Shown one piece after another: positions 9,179 through 18,224 of a stretch of 64,000 nt of DNA. Every line of letters begins with the position of its first letter. Position 1 is the first letter of the stretch. Source of the stretch: Jiulongibacter sediminis (GTDB taxonomy: Bacteria; Bacteroidota; Bacteroidia; Cytophagales; Spirosomataceae); assembly GCF_001306455.1 (NCBI RefSeq), contig NZ_LGTQ01000013.1, positions 124,001 through 188,000 of the forward strand, written 5' to 3'. A model generated the notes under the pieces. That model was given only the letters and a program-made list of their open reading frames with translations. It made no database searches and was not told the DNA's origin. A program made the position numbers and the translations under genes.

Positions 9179-10285
9179 ATGAAGTATTTTCTGATAGCTG
9201 GTGAAAAATCCGGAGATCTCCATGCCGGAAATCTTTCGGTGGCTATCAAAAAAAAGAAGCCTCAAGTTCAACTCATGGGCTGGGGCGGAGCTGAAATGGA
9301 GCAAGCCGGTGTGGAAATTCGTCAGAATTACAAAGATCTGGCTTTTATGGGGCTTGATTTTCTGAGTTCCATTGGTAAACTCAGAAAGCTTTTTAAAGCC
9401 TGCAAAGAGCAAATTCTTGAATTTCAGCCTGTTGCACTTATCCTTGTAGATTACAGTGGATTTAATCTGAGAATTGCCAGATGGGCAAAGAAGAAGGGTA
9501 TTCCGGTCTTCTATTACATTGCTCCCAAAACCTGGGCGTGGAATTCGCTCAGAAACAAATCCATCAGGAAAAATGTAAACTGGTTACTAGCCATATTGCC
9601 TTTTGAGGAAGACTATTTTAGTTCTAAAGGTATAAAAACGAGTTATGTTGGTAATCCGTTAGTAGAGCGGATAAATGACTTTAAACCTGATCAAAGCTTC
9701 AAAGATTCTCTGCCTCAAGAGTTTAGTCATGTGGTGGCTTTATTGCCCGGCAGCAGAGCAAAAGAAGTACAACGAATGGCTGATCAAATGAAGGTTTTGG
9801 CCAAGAAGTTTGATGATGTTCTTTTTGTTATAGCTGGTGTAAGTGATCTGGAAAAATCGCAGTATGGTTATTTCGGCTGTTTGAGAAACTGCGAGGTCGT
9901 ATATGACAAAACGTATGATTTGTTGGCCATTGCGGATGCTGCCGTGGTGACTTCAGGAACTGCTACGCTGGAGACAGCCCTTTTTGATGTGCCCCAGGTA
10001 GTGGTTTATAAAACTTCAGGATTGACGTATTTCTTGGCCAAAAACCTGATCAGGGTGAAGTTTATTTCATTGGTGAATCTGATAATGGACAAAGAAGTGG
10101 TCAATGAGCTTATTCAGGAAGAATTTACCACGACAAACCTTTACACTGCACTTCATGGTTTAATTGAGGATACTAAAATCAAGGAAAAGCAGTTAGTTTC
10201 ATATCAGAAACTTAAAGTTATTCTAGGTGATAAAAAAGCTTCAAATGAAGCCGCAAAAATAATCTTAAACGAACAATTCATATGA
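9179..10285 (+). CDS. lpxB: Lipid-A-disaccharide synthase
   Basis: LpxB joins UDP-2,3-diacylglucosamine and 2,3-diacylglucosamine-1-phosphate to form the lipid A disaccharide at the inner face of the cytoplasmic membrane. The 368-residue protein shows the N-terminal AGEKSGDLHAGNL (AGExSGD family motif), the IAPKTWAWNSLR motif, LLPGSRAKEV and the C-terminal donor-binding VTSGTATLETALF. I chose the ATG at 9179 (MKYFLIAGEKSGD), directly after the queD stop; the longer frame starting at 9119 lies inside queD. It overlaps the following lipoprotein gene by ATGA. Confidence 0.95.
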   Translation: MKYFLIAGEKSGDLHAGNLSVAIKKKKPQVQLMGWGGAEMEQAGVEIRQNYKDLAFMGLDFLSSIGKLRKLFKACKEQILEFQPVALILVDYSGFNLRIARWAKKKGIPVFYYIAPKTWAWNSLRNKSIRKNVNWLLAILPFEEDYFSSKGIKTSYVGNPLVERINDFKPDQSFKDSLPQEFSHVVALLPGSRAKEVQRMADQMKVLAKKFDDVLFVIAGVSDLEKSQYGYFGCLRNCEVVYDKTYDLLAIADAAVVTSGTATLETALFDVPQVVVYKTSGLTYFLAKNLIRVKFISLVNLIMDKEVVNELIQEEFTTTNLYTALHGLIEDTKIKEKQLVSYQKLKVILGDKKASNEAAKIILNEQFI

Positions 10286-10767
10286 TGAAAAAATTGATGC
10301 TTCTTAGTACTTTCCTATTGGTGCTTGTAGCTTGTAAAAAAGACCCTGTTGACTCCGGAGAGCAAAAGCCGGTTATTGAGCTCTTGACCAATAATTCCTC
10401 AAAAACATGGCAGGTGCAGGATGGTGTTGCTAAGCAAGGAGACCTTGAAGTAAACCTGATCGCATCACAAAACCCTTGCGTGACAGATAATCAGATTACT
10501 TTATACTCAAACTTCTCTTATGAGTTTAAAGAGGGAGCTACTAAATGCAATCCAAACGACCCGGACACCATTCTTACGGCAAATTGGGAGCTGTCTGCTG
10601 ATGAGAGTAGTATAACTATTGATCGTTTCGTTTTTTTGGGTAGATCTGTGGACAATCCTACGTTCACATTGTCTGATGTTACAGAAAATACTTTTTCTGG
10701 TACCACTACAGTAACTCTGAATAATGAGACTTTTGAAATTACCGTCATCTTTGAGTCGGTAAATTAG
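10282..10767 (+). CDS. Lipocalin-like lipoprotein of unknown function
   Basis: A 161-residue predicted lipoprotein. A hydrophobic signal (MMKKLMLLSTFLLVLVAC) ends in a lipobox with the lipidated cysteine at 18, followed by the charged KKDP. The mature part has alternating beta-strand-like segments with SSKTWQVQDG near the start and ANWELSADESS in the middle, reminiscent of small Bacteroidota lipocalin-like proteins. Two cysteines (NPCVTDN and ATKCNPN) could form a disulfide. Its start overlaps the lpxB stop (ATGA), and a second ATG lies three bases on. No specific function is claimed. Confidence 0.8.
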   Translation: MMKKLMLLSTFLLVLVACKKDPVDSGEQKPVIELLTNNSSKTWQVQDGVAKQGDLEVNLIASQNPCVTDNQITLYSNFSYEFKEGATKCNPNDPDTILTANWELSADESSITIDRFVFLGRSVDNPTFTLSDVTENTFSGTTTVTLNNETFEITVIFESVN

Positions 10768-10799
10768 AGAGAAACCAAGGGTATTATTTAGAATAATTC

Positions 10800-10807
10800 T
10801 ACCTTTG
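10800..10807 (+). promoter_or_regulatory. Putative -7 element for sufB
   Basis: TACCTTTG followed by CAG, an exact TAnnTTTG match 50 bases before the sufB start. No clear -33 TTTG is seen at the right distance. Confidence 0.5.
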
Positions 10808-10857
10808 CAGAACGTATTTAACGTAGCCCTTGTTTTGGAGGTTGAGGTAAAAGAAAC

Positions 10858-12303
10858 ATGAGAAAAGACTTAGAATTACTTGAAGAAATAACAGGATCGG
10901 ACTATAAGTACGGTTTCTATACTGATATTGAAGCTGATGAAGCTCCTCCGGGACTGAATGAAGATATCGTCAGATTTATTTCTGCCAAGAAAAAAGAGCC
11001 AGAATGGATGCTGGAATGGCGTCTGAAGGCCTATCGTGTCTGGAAAGATATGGTGGAGCCTGAGTGGCCAAATGTGACCTACCAAAAGCCTGATTTTCAG
11101 GCTATCAAATATTACTCTGCACCAAAACAGCAGAAAAAACTCAATAGCCTTGATGAAGTTGACCCTGAATTGAGAGCCACTTTTGAGAAATTGGGTATTT
11201 CACTCAACGAGCAAAAAAGGCTAACTGGTGTAGCCGTTGATGCCGTTATCGATTCGGTTTCGGTGGCCACAACATTCAAAGAAGAATTGAGCAAAAAGGG
11301 GATTATCTTCTGCTCTATGTCGGAGGCTATTGAAAATCACCCTGAATTGGTTAAAAAATATATTGGCTCCGTTGTGCCTGTCAGAGATAACTTTTATGCT
11401 GCATTAAACTCGGCAGTTTTCTCTGATGGTTCATTCTGTTATATTCCGAAGGGAGTAAGATGCCCAATGGAGCTTTCTACTTACTTCAGAATTAATGCTG
11501 CAGGAACCGGTCAGTTTGAACGTACCTTGATCGTTGCAGATGATGACTCATACGTTAGTTATCTTGAGGGTTGTACTGCTCCTCAAAGAGATGAAAATCA
11601 GCTTCATGCGGCTGTGGTAGAAATTTACACCGGTGAAAATGCTGAGGTTAAATATTCAACGGTACAAAACTGGTACCCGGGTGATAAAAACGGGAAAGGT
11701 GGAGTTTTCAACTTCGTAACCAAAAGAGGTCTTTGCTCTGGCAATAACTCAAAAATATCCTGGACTCAGGTAGAAACGGGTTCTGCTGTAACCTGGAAAT
11801 ATCCTTCGGTGATTTTGAAAGGAGATAACTCTATCGGTGAGTTTTATTCCGTAGCCGTAACTAATAATTACCAGCAAGCTGATACGGGGACTAAGATGAT
11901 TCACTTGGGTAAAAACACCAAAAGTAGAATTGTTTCAAAAGGTATATCCGCAGGTAGGAGTCAGAATTCTTATCGTGGATTGGTGGAAATAGCTAAACGA
12001 GCCGAAAACTCACGAAACTATTCTCAATGTGATTCCATGCTTTTGGGAGATAAGTGTGGTGCACATACTTTCCCTTACATTGAAGTGAAGAACTCAACAG
12101 CTTCTGTTGAACATGAGGCTACCACTTCTAAAATCGGAGAAGATCAGCTGTTTTATTGCAATCAAAGAGGAATTGACACAGAAGCTGCAGTCGCTTTGAT
12201 CGTTAATGGTTATGCTAAGGAAGTGCTGAACCAGTTGCCAATGGAGTTTGCTGTAGAGGCTCAAAAGCTTCTTGAGATTTCATTGGAAGGCTCCGTTGGA
12301 TAA
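10858..12303 (+). CDS. sufB: Fe-S cluster assembly scaffold SufB
   Basis: SufB is the scaffold subunit of the SufBCD complex on which Fe-S clusters are built. The 481-residue product is family-typical throughout, including [20 protein letters not shown], the beta-helix core, [20 protein letters not shown] with the conserved cysteine, and [20 protein letters not shown]. The gene has its own -7 element and is followed at once by a hairpin terminator. No sufC, sufD or sufS lies next to it, although these are usually clustered in Bacteroidota. The partner genes must be elsewhere. Confidence 0.96.
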   Translation: MRKDLELLEEITGSDYKYGFYTDIEADEAPPGLNEDIVRFISAKKKEPEWMLEWRLKAYRVWKDMVEPEWPNVTYQKPDFQAIKYYSAPKQQKKLNSLDEVDPELRATFEKLGISLNEQKRLTGVAVDAVIDSVSVATTFKEELSKKGIIFCSMSEAIENHPELVKKYIGSVVPVRDNFYAALNSAVFSDGSFCYIPKGVRCPMELSTYFRINAAGTGQFERTLIVADDDSYVSYLEGCTAPQRDENQLHAAVVEIYTGENAEVKYSTVQNWYPGDKNGKGGVFNFVTKRGLCSGNNSKISWTQVETGSAVTWKYPSVILKGDNSIGEFYSVAVTNNYQQADTGTKMIHLGKNTKSRIVSKGISAGRSQNSYRGLVEIAKRAENSRNYSQCDSMLLGDKCGAHTFPYIEVKNSTASVEHEATTSKIGEDQLFYCNQRGIDTEAAVALIVNGYAKEVLNQLPMEFAVEAQKLLEISLEGSVG

Positions 12304-12325
12304 ACGAAAAATATAGAATTAGTGG

Positions 12326-12351
12326 AAAGGTTGCCAATTGGCAGCCTTTTT
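12326..12351 (+). terminator. Intrinsic terminator after sufB
   Basis: Ten-base stem AAAGGTTGCC (12326-12335) with GGCAGCCTTT (12340-12349), one U-G wobble, AATT loop, followed by TT. It ends 17 bases before the next gene. Confidence 0.85.
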
Positions 12352-12368
12352 GCGTTTATTAGGTGGAT

Positions 12369-13229
12369 ATGAAAAGCTTTTTTGCAGTTTTCCTGATAAT
12401 AATTGGTGTCTCCTCGGCTCGAGGACAATCACCTGAAATGAATCATATCGAGGTCGCAATTCTGGGCACTTTTCATATTGGAGAGACTTCTGATTTTCAG
12501 GATGCCGGTGTTGATGATATTCTTACCCGGAAACGTCAGCGAGAGGTGCGGGCTCTTGTTAGAAAGCTCGCCGCTTTCAAGCTAGATAAAATCTTTGTAG
12601 AAAATACCCCTTCAGCTCAGGGTCTGTGGGATAAGGTGTATGCCGAATATCAAGAGGGAAAATTACCTACAAATGGCCAAATTCTGGAAAACGAAATTTT
12701 TCAGTTTGGTATTCGAATAGCAAAGATTTTAAATCTGCAAAGAGGTGTTTTCTGCATCAATTATGACCATTCAGAGGGTGAGCAACTGTATCATAATGAG
12801 GCTCAAAAAAAATGGGCCGATTTTTCAAAAAGTATTTCTGCCAGTAAACCGGGGGTTTCGCAACATTTCAGAACAGACGGATTGGCGAAATTTACTTTTC
12901 AATCAATGCTACAAAAGCATGAGCAATGGAAGTCGCTTCCACTCAAAGAGCATTTGATTCAAATGAATAAGGAGTCGTATTTACGTGAGCTACAGTACGT
13001 AAACACTCTTTCATGGATGGATAATAACGCGGCAGGAATTGGAGCGGAAATTACGTCCAGAGAGTATTATAGAAACCTTAAGATTATTCAAAATCTCATT
13101 TCGCATTTACGAAGCACCGATAAGAGAATCCTGATCGTTTACGGAGCTGCTCACGCCAAAATATTCAAAAACATTCTGGAAAGTCACCCTGTTTTTGAAG
13201 TCGTGGATATAGAGAAGATTTTGCGATAG
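12369..13229 (+). CDS. DUF5694 family exported protein
   Basis: A 286-residue protein from the ATG at 12369, with a likely signal peptide (MKSFFAVFLIIIGVSSARGQ). It resembles the DUF5694 family: IEVAILGTFHIGET near the start, VDDILTRKRQREVRALVRKL, LDKIFVENTP, and a C-terminal ILIVYGAAHAKIFKNIL. The GTFH and GAAHA motifs recall the TraB/ChaN/erythromycin-esterase-like clan, where such His and Glu residues are catalytic, so a hydrolase is possible but not shown. A GTG six bases upstream would add two residues. It is separated from sufB by a terminator and converges on aguB. Confidence 0.7.
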   Translation: MKSFFAVFLIIIGVSSARGQSPEMNHIEVAILGTFHIGETSDFQDAGVDDILTRKRQREVRALVRKLAAFKLDKIFVENTPSAQGLWDKVYAEYQEGKLPTNGQILENEIFQFGIRIAKILNLQRGVFCINYDHSEGEQLYHNEAQKKWADFSKSISASKPGVSQHFRTDGLAKFTFQSMLQKHEQWKSLPLKEHLIQMNKESYLRELQYVNTLSWMDNNAAGIGAEITSREYYRNLKIIQNLISHLRSTDKRILIVYGAAHAKIFKNILESHPVFEVVDIEKILR

Positions 13230-13235
13230 TAAAAA

Positions 13236-14105
13236 CTACCCTTCGTCAATATATCTTTTTGTAATCGGCTGATAGCTATCAATTCTTCTGTCCCTGAAAT
13301 AAGGCCAGGTCGTGCGGTAGTATTCAGTCACCTCCGAGTCTATTTCTTGTACATGTACTTCTTCCTGATCATGAGAGGCAAGATAGAGTAATCGGCCGTG
13401 AGGATTGGCCACAAAAGAACCACCCCAGAATTGCTGGTCCGCTTCACGCCCGACCCTATTGACAGAAACCACATGAACACCATTGGCTACGGCATGACTT
13501 CGCTGTATGGTTTGCCAGGCTTCATATTGTTCTTTATTAATTATCTCGCTTTTTTCGGTAGTGTCCCAGCCGATGGCTGTTGGGTAAAAAAGGATTTCGG
13601 CACCCATCAAAGAGGTAATTCTGGCAGCTTCAGGGTACCATTGGTCCCAACAGATGAGCACACCTAGTTTTCCGAACTTGGTGTCCCAAACTTTATAACC
13701 TAAATCTCCCGGAGTGAAATAGTATTTCTCATAATAACCCGGGTCGTCGGGAATATGCATTTTACGATATTTGCCGAGATAAGAACCGTCAGCGTCGATA
13801 ACGGCAGTGGTGTTATGATAGAGTCCCTTCGCTCTTTTCTCAAAGAGAGACGCGATGATTACAACACCAAGTTCTTTCGCCAAATCTTGAAAACGTTGAG
13901 TAGTAGGTCCGGGAATGGCTTCTGCCAGATTGAAGTTTTCAGGGTCTTCAACATCGCAGAAATAGAGCGAAGTGAAAAGTTCTTGTAAACAAACGATATT
14001 GGCACCCTTCTCCGCGGCTTCCCGTGTTTTTTGCATAGCTTTTTGGATGTTGGTTTCCACATCTGCCACACAGCTCATCTGAACAAGACCTACATTTACT
14101 TTCAT
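13236..14105 (-). CDS. aguB: N-carbamoylputrescine amidohydrolase
   Basis: A 289-residue nitrilase-superfamily enzyme that hydrolyses N-carbamoylputrescine to putrescine, CO2 and ammonia. The catalytic triad is visible: Glu42 (CLQELF), Lys115 (GKYRKMHIP) and Cys152 (LICWDQWYPE). Family-specific stretches include GYYEKYYFTPGD, EILFYPTAIGWD and WGGSFVANPHGRLLY. I chose the ATG at 14105 (MKVNVGLVQM); the longer frame to 14186 adds a non-family tail reading through repeats. The usual partner, agmatine deiminase (aguA), is not in the window. Confidence 0.92.
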   Translation of the reverse strand: MKVNVGLVQMSCVADVETNIQKAMQKTREAAEKGANIVCLQELFTSLYFCDVEDPENFNLAEAIPGPTTQRFQDLAKELGVVIIASLFEKRAKGLYHNTTAVIDADGSYLGKYRKMHIPDDPGYYEKYYFTPGDLGYKVWDTKFGKLGVLICWDQWYPEAARITSLMGAEILFYPTAIGWDTTEKSEIINKEQYEAWQTIQRSHAVANGVHVVSVNRVGREADQQFWGGSFVANPHGRLLYLASHDQEEVHVQEIDSEVTEYYRTTWPYFRDRRIDSYQPITKRYIDEG

Positions 14106-14116
14106 GAAACAAGATT

Positions 14117-14142
14117 TAAGACAAAAGATATAAGACAAAAGA
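14117..14142. repeat. Short direct repeat upstream of aguB
   Basis: TAAGACAAAAGA occurs twice with a 14-base period (14117-14128 and 14131-14142) in the 157-base gap between aguB and the GNAT gene. Similar purine-rich word repeats appear in two other gaps of the window. No gene or clear promoter box is seen in this gap. Confidence 0.6.
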
Positions 14143-14262
14143 CATGAGATACTCTTTCGTCTTTTAACTATTTTTCGGAACGGCACAAATCACGAAAGAG
14201 TTCTTGAGATTTTGAAATGATCCGTTGGTTTTTCCTTAATTCGCCAAGTCTAAAACTCGGAA

Positions 14263-14706
14263 ATGGAAATCATAAGGATTGATACTCACAGTAAATGGTA
14301 CCCAAAAGAATTAAAGCTTCGAGATGATGTTTTGAGAAAACCGATTGGCCTAAGCATTGAAAATGATGATCTCGGTGATGAGCCTAATCAAATTCATTTT
14401 GTGGCTATTGATGGCGAAGGACTTATTGGGGTGGTGATTCTCAAAATCGAGGGAGAGATTGGTAAATTAAGGCAAATGGCCGTCGCTGAAGCTGCTCAGG
14501 GCAAGGGAATCGGAGCTCTTCTAGTGGAAGCTCTTGAACAATATGCAAGGCAACAAGGCCTCAAAAAGATAAAAATGCACGCCCGTCACTACGCCGTAGG
14601 CTTTTATGAGAAGTTAGGATATATCAAAACCTCAAAGCCGCCTTTTGAAGAAGTGGGAATGGAGCATTTTGAGATGGTAAAAACTTTTAACAGAGAATTA
14701 CTATGA
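14263..14706 (+). CDS. GNAT family N-acetyltransferase
   Basis: A 147-residue acetyltransferase. The acetyl-CoA-binding motif A is clear: LRQMAVAEAAQGKGIGALLVEALE, with the Q/RxxGxG/A loop as QGKGIG. The C-terminal motif B is HARHYAVGFYEKLGY. The N-terminal half (FVAIDGEGLIGVVILK) is the usual beta-strand pair. The arrangement is like ElaA-type GNATs, but the acceptor substrate cannot be read from sequence. The stop overlaps the next gene's start by ATGA. Confidence 0.9.
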   Translation: MEIIRIDTHSKWYPKELKLRDDVLRKPIGLSIENDDLGDEPNQIHFVAIDGEGLIGVVILKIEGEIGKLRQMAVAEAAQGKGIGALLVEALEQYARQQGLKKIKMHARHYAVGFYEKLGYIKTSKPPFEEVGMEHFEMVKTFNRELL

Positions 14707-15317
14707 TTCAAATATTTCTTATTTTCAATATACTTTATAACGTTCAGGTAGTGCCTAAAAGGCCTATATCCGATGAAACATATAAAGAAAGAATTAAAAA
14801 ACTTGAAATTATTGGAAAGTCAAATACAAGTTTTGCAGTTCTTGGTAAGTCTAGTAGGTTTAGCCGGGCTCATTCCAAATATTGGCTTGAGTGGATGCAG
14901 GATTATGGTTTGGTTGAAAAAAGGTTTGGTAATGAAATGACAATGGAGCTTCGGGATGAGCTGGTTGAAATTATTAAAACCCCTGATACCACAGCATGGT
15001 TACCAATAGATTTTCCAGAACAGTATGTATTTCAGAGTTTTGAAAATAAATATTCAACAGAGTATATCCAAAACTGGGAGAGTTTGCCTGAAGTAAGACA
15101 AAGCGAACTAAAAGAAAAATTAGAAAATTGGGAGATAAGTCATTTTCAAAAGTATTCTTTCCTTTCTCACCCCGTTCTTACTAAAGATGGGCGATTCGGC
15201 TTACTAGAATTTGGATATGTTTGTGGTTCACGCTGTGGCCATGGATGGATCAGATTATACAGATTCGAGAACGAGAAGTGGATATATATTGCGGATCTTG
15301 GTCGGTGGGTTTCCTAA
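14703..15317 (+). CDS. Hypothetical protein coupled to the GNAT gene
   Basis: A 204-residue protein that I do not recognise. It begins with a hydrophobic stretch (MIQIFLIFNILYNVQVV) that could be a weak signal or anchor, then a charged, helical region (KERIKKLEIIGK, SELKEKLENWEISHFQKY). It ends with a conserved-looking C-terminal part, FGYVCGSRCGHGWIRLYRFE, with two cysteines and a histidine in CGSRCGH, then WIYIADLGRWVS. The CxxxCxH cluster could bind a metal. The gene overlaps the GNAT gene by four bases and likely shares its message. Confidence 0.65.
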   Translation: MIQIFLIFNILYNVQVVPKRPISDETYKERIKKLEIIGKSNTSFAVLGKSSRFSRAHSKYWLEWMQDYGLVEKRFGNEMTMELRDELVEIIKTPDTTAWLPIDFPEQYVFQSFENKYSTEYIQNWESLPEVRQSELKEKLENWEISHFQKYSFLSHPVLTKDGRFGLLEFGYVCGSRCGHGWIRLYRFENEKWIYIADLGRWVS

Positions 15318-15335
15318 ATTGTGTGCTCATTCAGG

Positions 15336-16409
15336 TCAAAACCCAATCCCAAACCTCTTACTCAGCTCCTCCAAACTCTCCACCACCTTATCATTGAGTG
15401 GTAAACCAGATTTTAGTCGTTCGGCTTTAAAGTTTCTTTCCTGATCTCCGGGAATTTGAACCTTTTCGCCATCTACCGCCGGGGCTGATCTGAAACGGTT
15501 GATCCAGATGTCCATATTTTCTTTGAATTCATCGGCTGGTCTGAAGCCGTCGATACGCATTGCTCCCAGAAAATGGCCTGTTCCTTTGCCCACTTGCTCC
15601 GCTGCTACTCCATGAAAACCCGCCGTGGCAAACGGAGGTACCCAAGGGCCAAAGTTTGCTCCTGAAAGTACTCCGGAGAAAATATCCACGATAGCTCCCA
15701 GACCGTAACCTTTGTGACTTCCACTTTCTCGGTCTCCGCCAAGTGGTAAAAGTCCACCGCCTTCTTTTACCGCGTTATTATTGGTTGTTGGATTGCCCTC
15801 GGCATCCTGCACCCAGCCTAATGGAGCTGGTTTTCCTTGTCTTTGCAAGATTTCCATTTTTCCATAGGCCACAGCCGTAGAGGCGAAATCGGCAAGGAAA
15901 GCAGGCTGTTCTTTAGCGGGTATCGCTACTGAAATGGGGTTTGTTCCCAATAATTTTTCTTTTGAGAAAGTTGGTACTACCAATGGAGCTGCATTGGTCA
16001 TAGCCCAGCCGATCATATCTTTTTGAAGAGCGAGTGAAGAGTGATAACCTGCAATACCAAAGTGATTGGAGTTTTGAACAGAAACCCAGCCACTGCCTAC
16101 TTTTTCTGCTTTTTCGATACAGATTTCCATGGCTTTTGGGGCTACCACCAAGCCGAGACCTTTGTCACCATCAATAGTTGCCGTGGAAGGGGTCTCATGG
16201 ACTATTTTGACCTCTGGTTTCGGGTTTAAACGCCCATGATCATACAGTCTGACATAACCCGCCAGTCGGGCAACGCCGTGGGAGTCCACACCACTTAAAT
16301 CAGCTGATATCAGAACGTCAGCAGCCTGTTTGGCGTCAGTTTCTGAGCAGCCAATGGCGAGGAATACTTGCTCTGTAAATGATCTGATTTTTTGGGGTTC
16401 AAAGGACAT
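15336..16409 (-). CDS. Ldh family oxidoreductase (malate/L-lactate dehydrogenase type)
   Basis: A 357-residue NAD(P)-dependent dehydrogenase of the MdhA/YlbC/ComC family, which has its own fold distinct from classical lactate dehydrogenase. Family signatures are LSGVDSHGVARL near residues 34-45, STATIDGDKGLGLVVA, VQNSNHFGIAGYHSSLA, LLGTNPISVAIPA and GGDRESGSHKGYGLGAIVD. Members oxidise diverse 2-hydroxyacids such as malate, sulfolactate or ureidoglycolate, so the substrate is not fixed. It converges on the upstream hypothetical gene and is divergent from the MuiA-like gene. Confidence 0.92.
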   Translation of the reverse strand: MSFEPQKIRSFTEQVFLAIGCSETDAKQAADVLISADLSGVDSHGVARLAGYVRLYDHGRLNPKPEVKIVHETPSTATIDGDKGLGLVVAPKAMEICIEKAEKVGSGWVSVQNSNHFGIAGYHSSLALQKDMIGWAMTNAAPLVVPTFSKEKLLGTNPISVAIPAKEQPAFLADFASTAVAYGKMEILQRQGKPAPLGWVQDAEGNPTTNNNAVKEGGGLLPLGGDRESGSHKGYGLGAIVDIFSGVLSGANFGPWVPPFATAGFHGVAAEQVGKGTGHFLGAMRIDGFRPADEFKENMDIWINRFRSAPAVDGEKVQIPGDQERNFKAERLKSGLPLNDKVVESLEELSKRFGIGF

Positions 16410-16586
16410 GGTTTCTGTTTTTTGTTTGCGAAATTATCAAAAAGCTCCGCCTCTTTCAGGCCTAGATAAAAAAATAGCCACTTTAAGACCTAAAAAAGCT
16501 TAAAAACGTTTTACGCTTATAAGCAAACTGCATCTTTCTAGTTAAATTGAGACAAAACAGACCGAAAGAGGTTAAAAAACACAAAA

Positions 16587-18158
16587 ATGAAAAATACATT
16601 ATTCACCACTCTTCTCTTTCTAAGTACCATTGCTTTTGCACAACAAAATATCAGTTCAAAGGCCAAAATGACTGATATTACTGTTTATGTGAATCAGGCT
16701 ATGGTTAACTCAAAAGTAAATGTGGAATTTCTGGGGGGTAGGTCAATTATTGAAGTGACAGATTTACCCTCTACCATTGATCAGAATTCTATCAAAGTAG
16801 GAGGTCGTGGTAATTTCGTACTTCTTTCGGTAAATTTTGAGAAAGACTTTCTTAGCAAGAAACAAAAGGCTTTTCAGGTGTCGCTTGAAGAGGTGCAAGA
16901 CAAAATAGATATCACTGAAATGAAGCTGGAGGTCAATAGAGATGAACAGAAAATGGTGATGGATAATACCGAAATCAAAAGTGATAATGACGATCTCTAC
17001 TCTGCAGATCTAGAAGAAATGAGTGTCTACTTCAAAAAGAAGTTGACCCAGCTGGGTGACGAGCGATTGGCTCTCAAAAAAGAGCTCAAAAAATTAAATG
17101 AGGAAAAGGAAGGCATTCAAAAGCAGATGCAAACTGATCCATCCCGAAATCTGCCTCTGGGTAAAGTGCTACTTACTATTCAAGCCGAAAGAGCAGGTAA
17201 GGCAGAGCTCGATCTCACTTATTTGGTGTATAACACTGGTTGGAGCCCTTCTTATGATTTGAGAGTGGAAAATACGGATAGCCCGATTGAATTGTCCTAT
17301 AAAGCAGAGGTTAGGCAAAACACAGGCGTTGATTGGGAGGATGTGAAATTAACTTTATCAACCGCTAGGGTCAACAGAAGAACAGTAAAGCCTGAATTAA
17401 ATCCTACTTATTTGTATTTCTATGAGAACAGGCCTCCAGTACCTATGCGGGCTCGTTCTGCCAAAATGGAAGACGCCGCCATGGCTCCTGCTATGGAAAT
17501 GGTTGAAGCTGAAGTTGGTTCAGCTGCAGATTTCTCTGAATTAGTAGAAACCACTCTTAATAAGCAATTCGTGATTTCAGTGCCTTACTCCATAAAATCA
17601 GGGACACCTGAAACGGTTGAGGTTCAGCAGGAAAGCATTAAGGCAGATTACATCACTTATGCCACGCCGAGATTTGATACCAATGGCTTTTTAGTCGCTG
17701 AAATTGAAGATTGGGATCAATATGGCTTTATCCCGGCTCAGGGAAATGTTTATTTTGAGGGAGCTTTTGTTGGGAAAACCTATTTATCAGATCCGGGAAC
17801 TGGGAAAAAAATGAAGATTAGTCTCGGGCGTGATGAGCGATTGACAGTAGGGCGAAAAGAAATTAAGGATTTTAAGCAACGCCGAACTTTCGGCTCCAAT
17901 ATCCGGGAGTCATTTGGTTATGAGATTATTCTCTCAAATTCACGTGCAAAGCCTCTTAAAGTAAAGGTAGAAGATCAGGTTCCTGTTTCTCAGGATTCGG
18001 ACATTACTGTTGATATTGAGGAAAAAGGAAATGGTGTTTTAAAACCTGAAACGGGGGTTATTACATGGGATATTGAGGTATCTGGAAATGGGGAAGTTAA
18101 AATCCCATTGAAGTATGAGGTGAAATATCCGAAAGATAAACAAGTGGCGAATTTGTAA
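16587..18158 (+). CDS. MuiA family (DUF4139) exported protein
   Basis: A 523-residue protein with signal peptide MKNTLFTTLLFLSTIAFAQ. The N-terminal DUF4140 region (MTDITVYVNQAMVNSKVNVE, EVTDLPSTIDQNSIKV) is followed by a coiled-coil hairpin of roughly residues 95-190 (KKKLTQLGDERLALKKELKK). The DUF4139 domain follows (LDLTYLVYNTGWSPSYDLRV, NTGVDWEDVKLTLSTA, VYFEGAFVGKTYL). The family is named for a mucoidy inhibitor in actinobacteria; its biochemical role is unknown. It probably sits in the periplasm. The 177-base upstream gap has no convincing consensus promoter box for this gene. Confidence 0.88.
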   Translation: MKNTLFTTLLFLSTIAFAQQNISSKAKMTDITVYVNQAMVNSKVNVEFLGGRSIIEVTDLPSTIDQNSIKVGGRGNFVLLSVNFEKDFLSKKQKAFQVSLEEVQDKIDITEMKLEVNRDEQKMVMDNTEIKSDNDDLYSADLEEMSVYFKKKLTQLGDERLALKKELKKLNEEKEGIQKQMQTDPSRNLPLGKVLLTIQAERAGKAELDLTYLVYNTGWSPSYDLRVENTDSPIELSYKAEVRQNTGVDWEDVKLTLSTARVNRRTVKPELNPTYLYFYENRPPVPMRARSAKMEDAAMAPAMEMVEAEVGSAADFSELVETTLNKQFVISVPYSIKSGTPETVEVQQESIKADYITYATPRFDTNGFLVAEIEDWDQYGFIPAQGNVYFEGAFVGKTYLSDPGTGKKMKISLGRDERLTVGRKEIKDFKQRRTFGSNIRESFGYEIILSNSRAKPLKVKVEDQVPVSQDSDITVDIEEKGNGVLKPETGVITWDIEVSGNGEVKIPLKYEVKYPKDKQVANL

Positions 18159-18224
18159 ATTTTAGGACTTCAAAAGATTATTTGAGCAGCTTTTGAAATA
18201 CATTTGAGTCAAAGAACGAGAACA

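Noticed and set aside
18169-18197. TTCAAAAG/CTTTTGAA as a terminator after the MuiA-like gene
   Set aside because: The 13-base loop and lack of a T-run make termination unlikely; it was noted only as a small inverted repeat.
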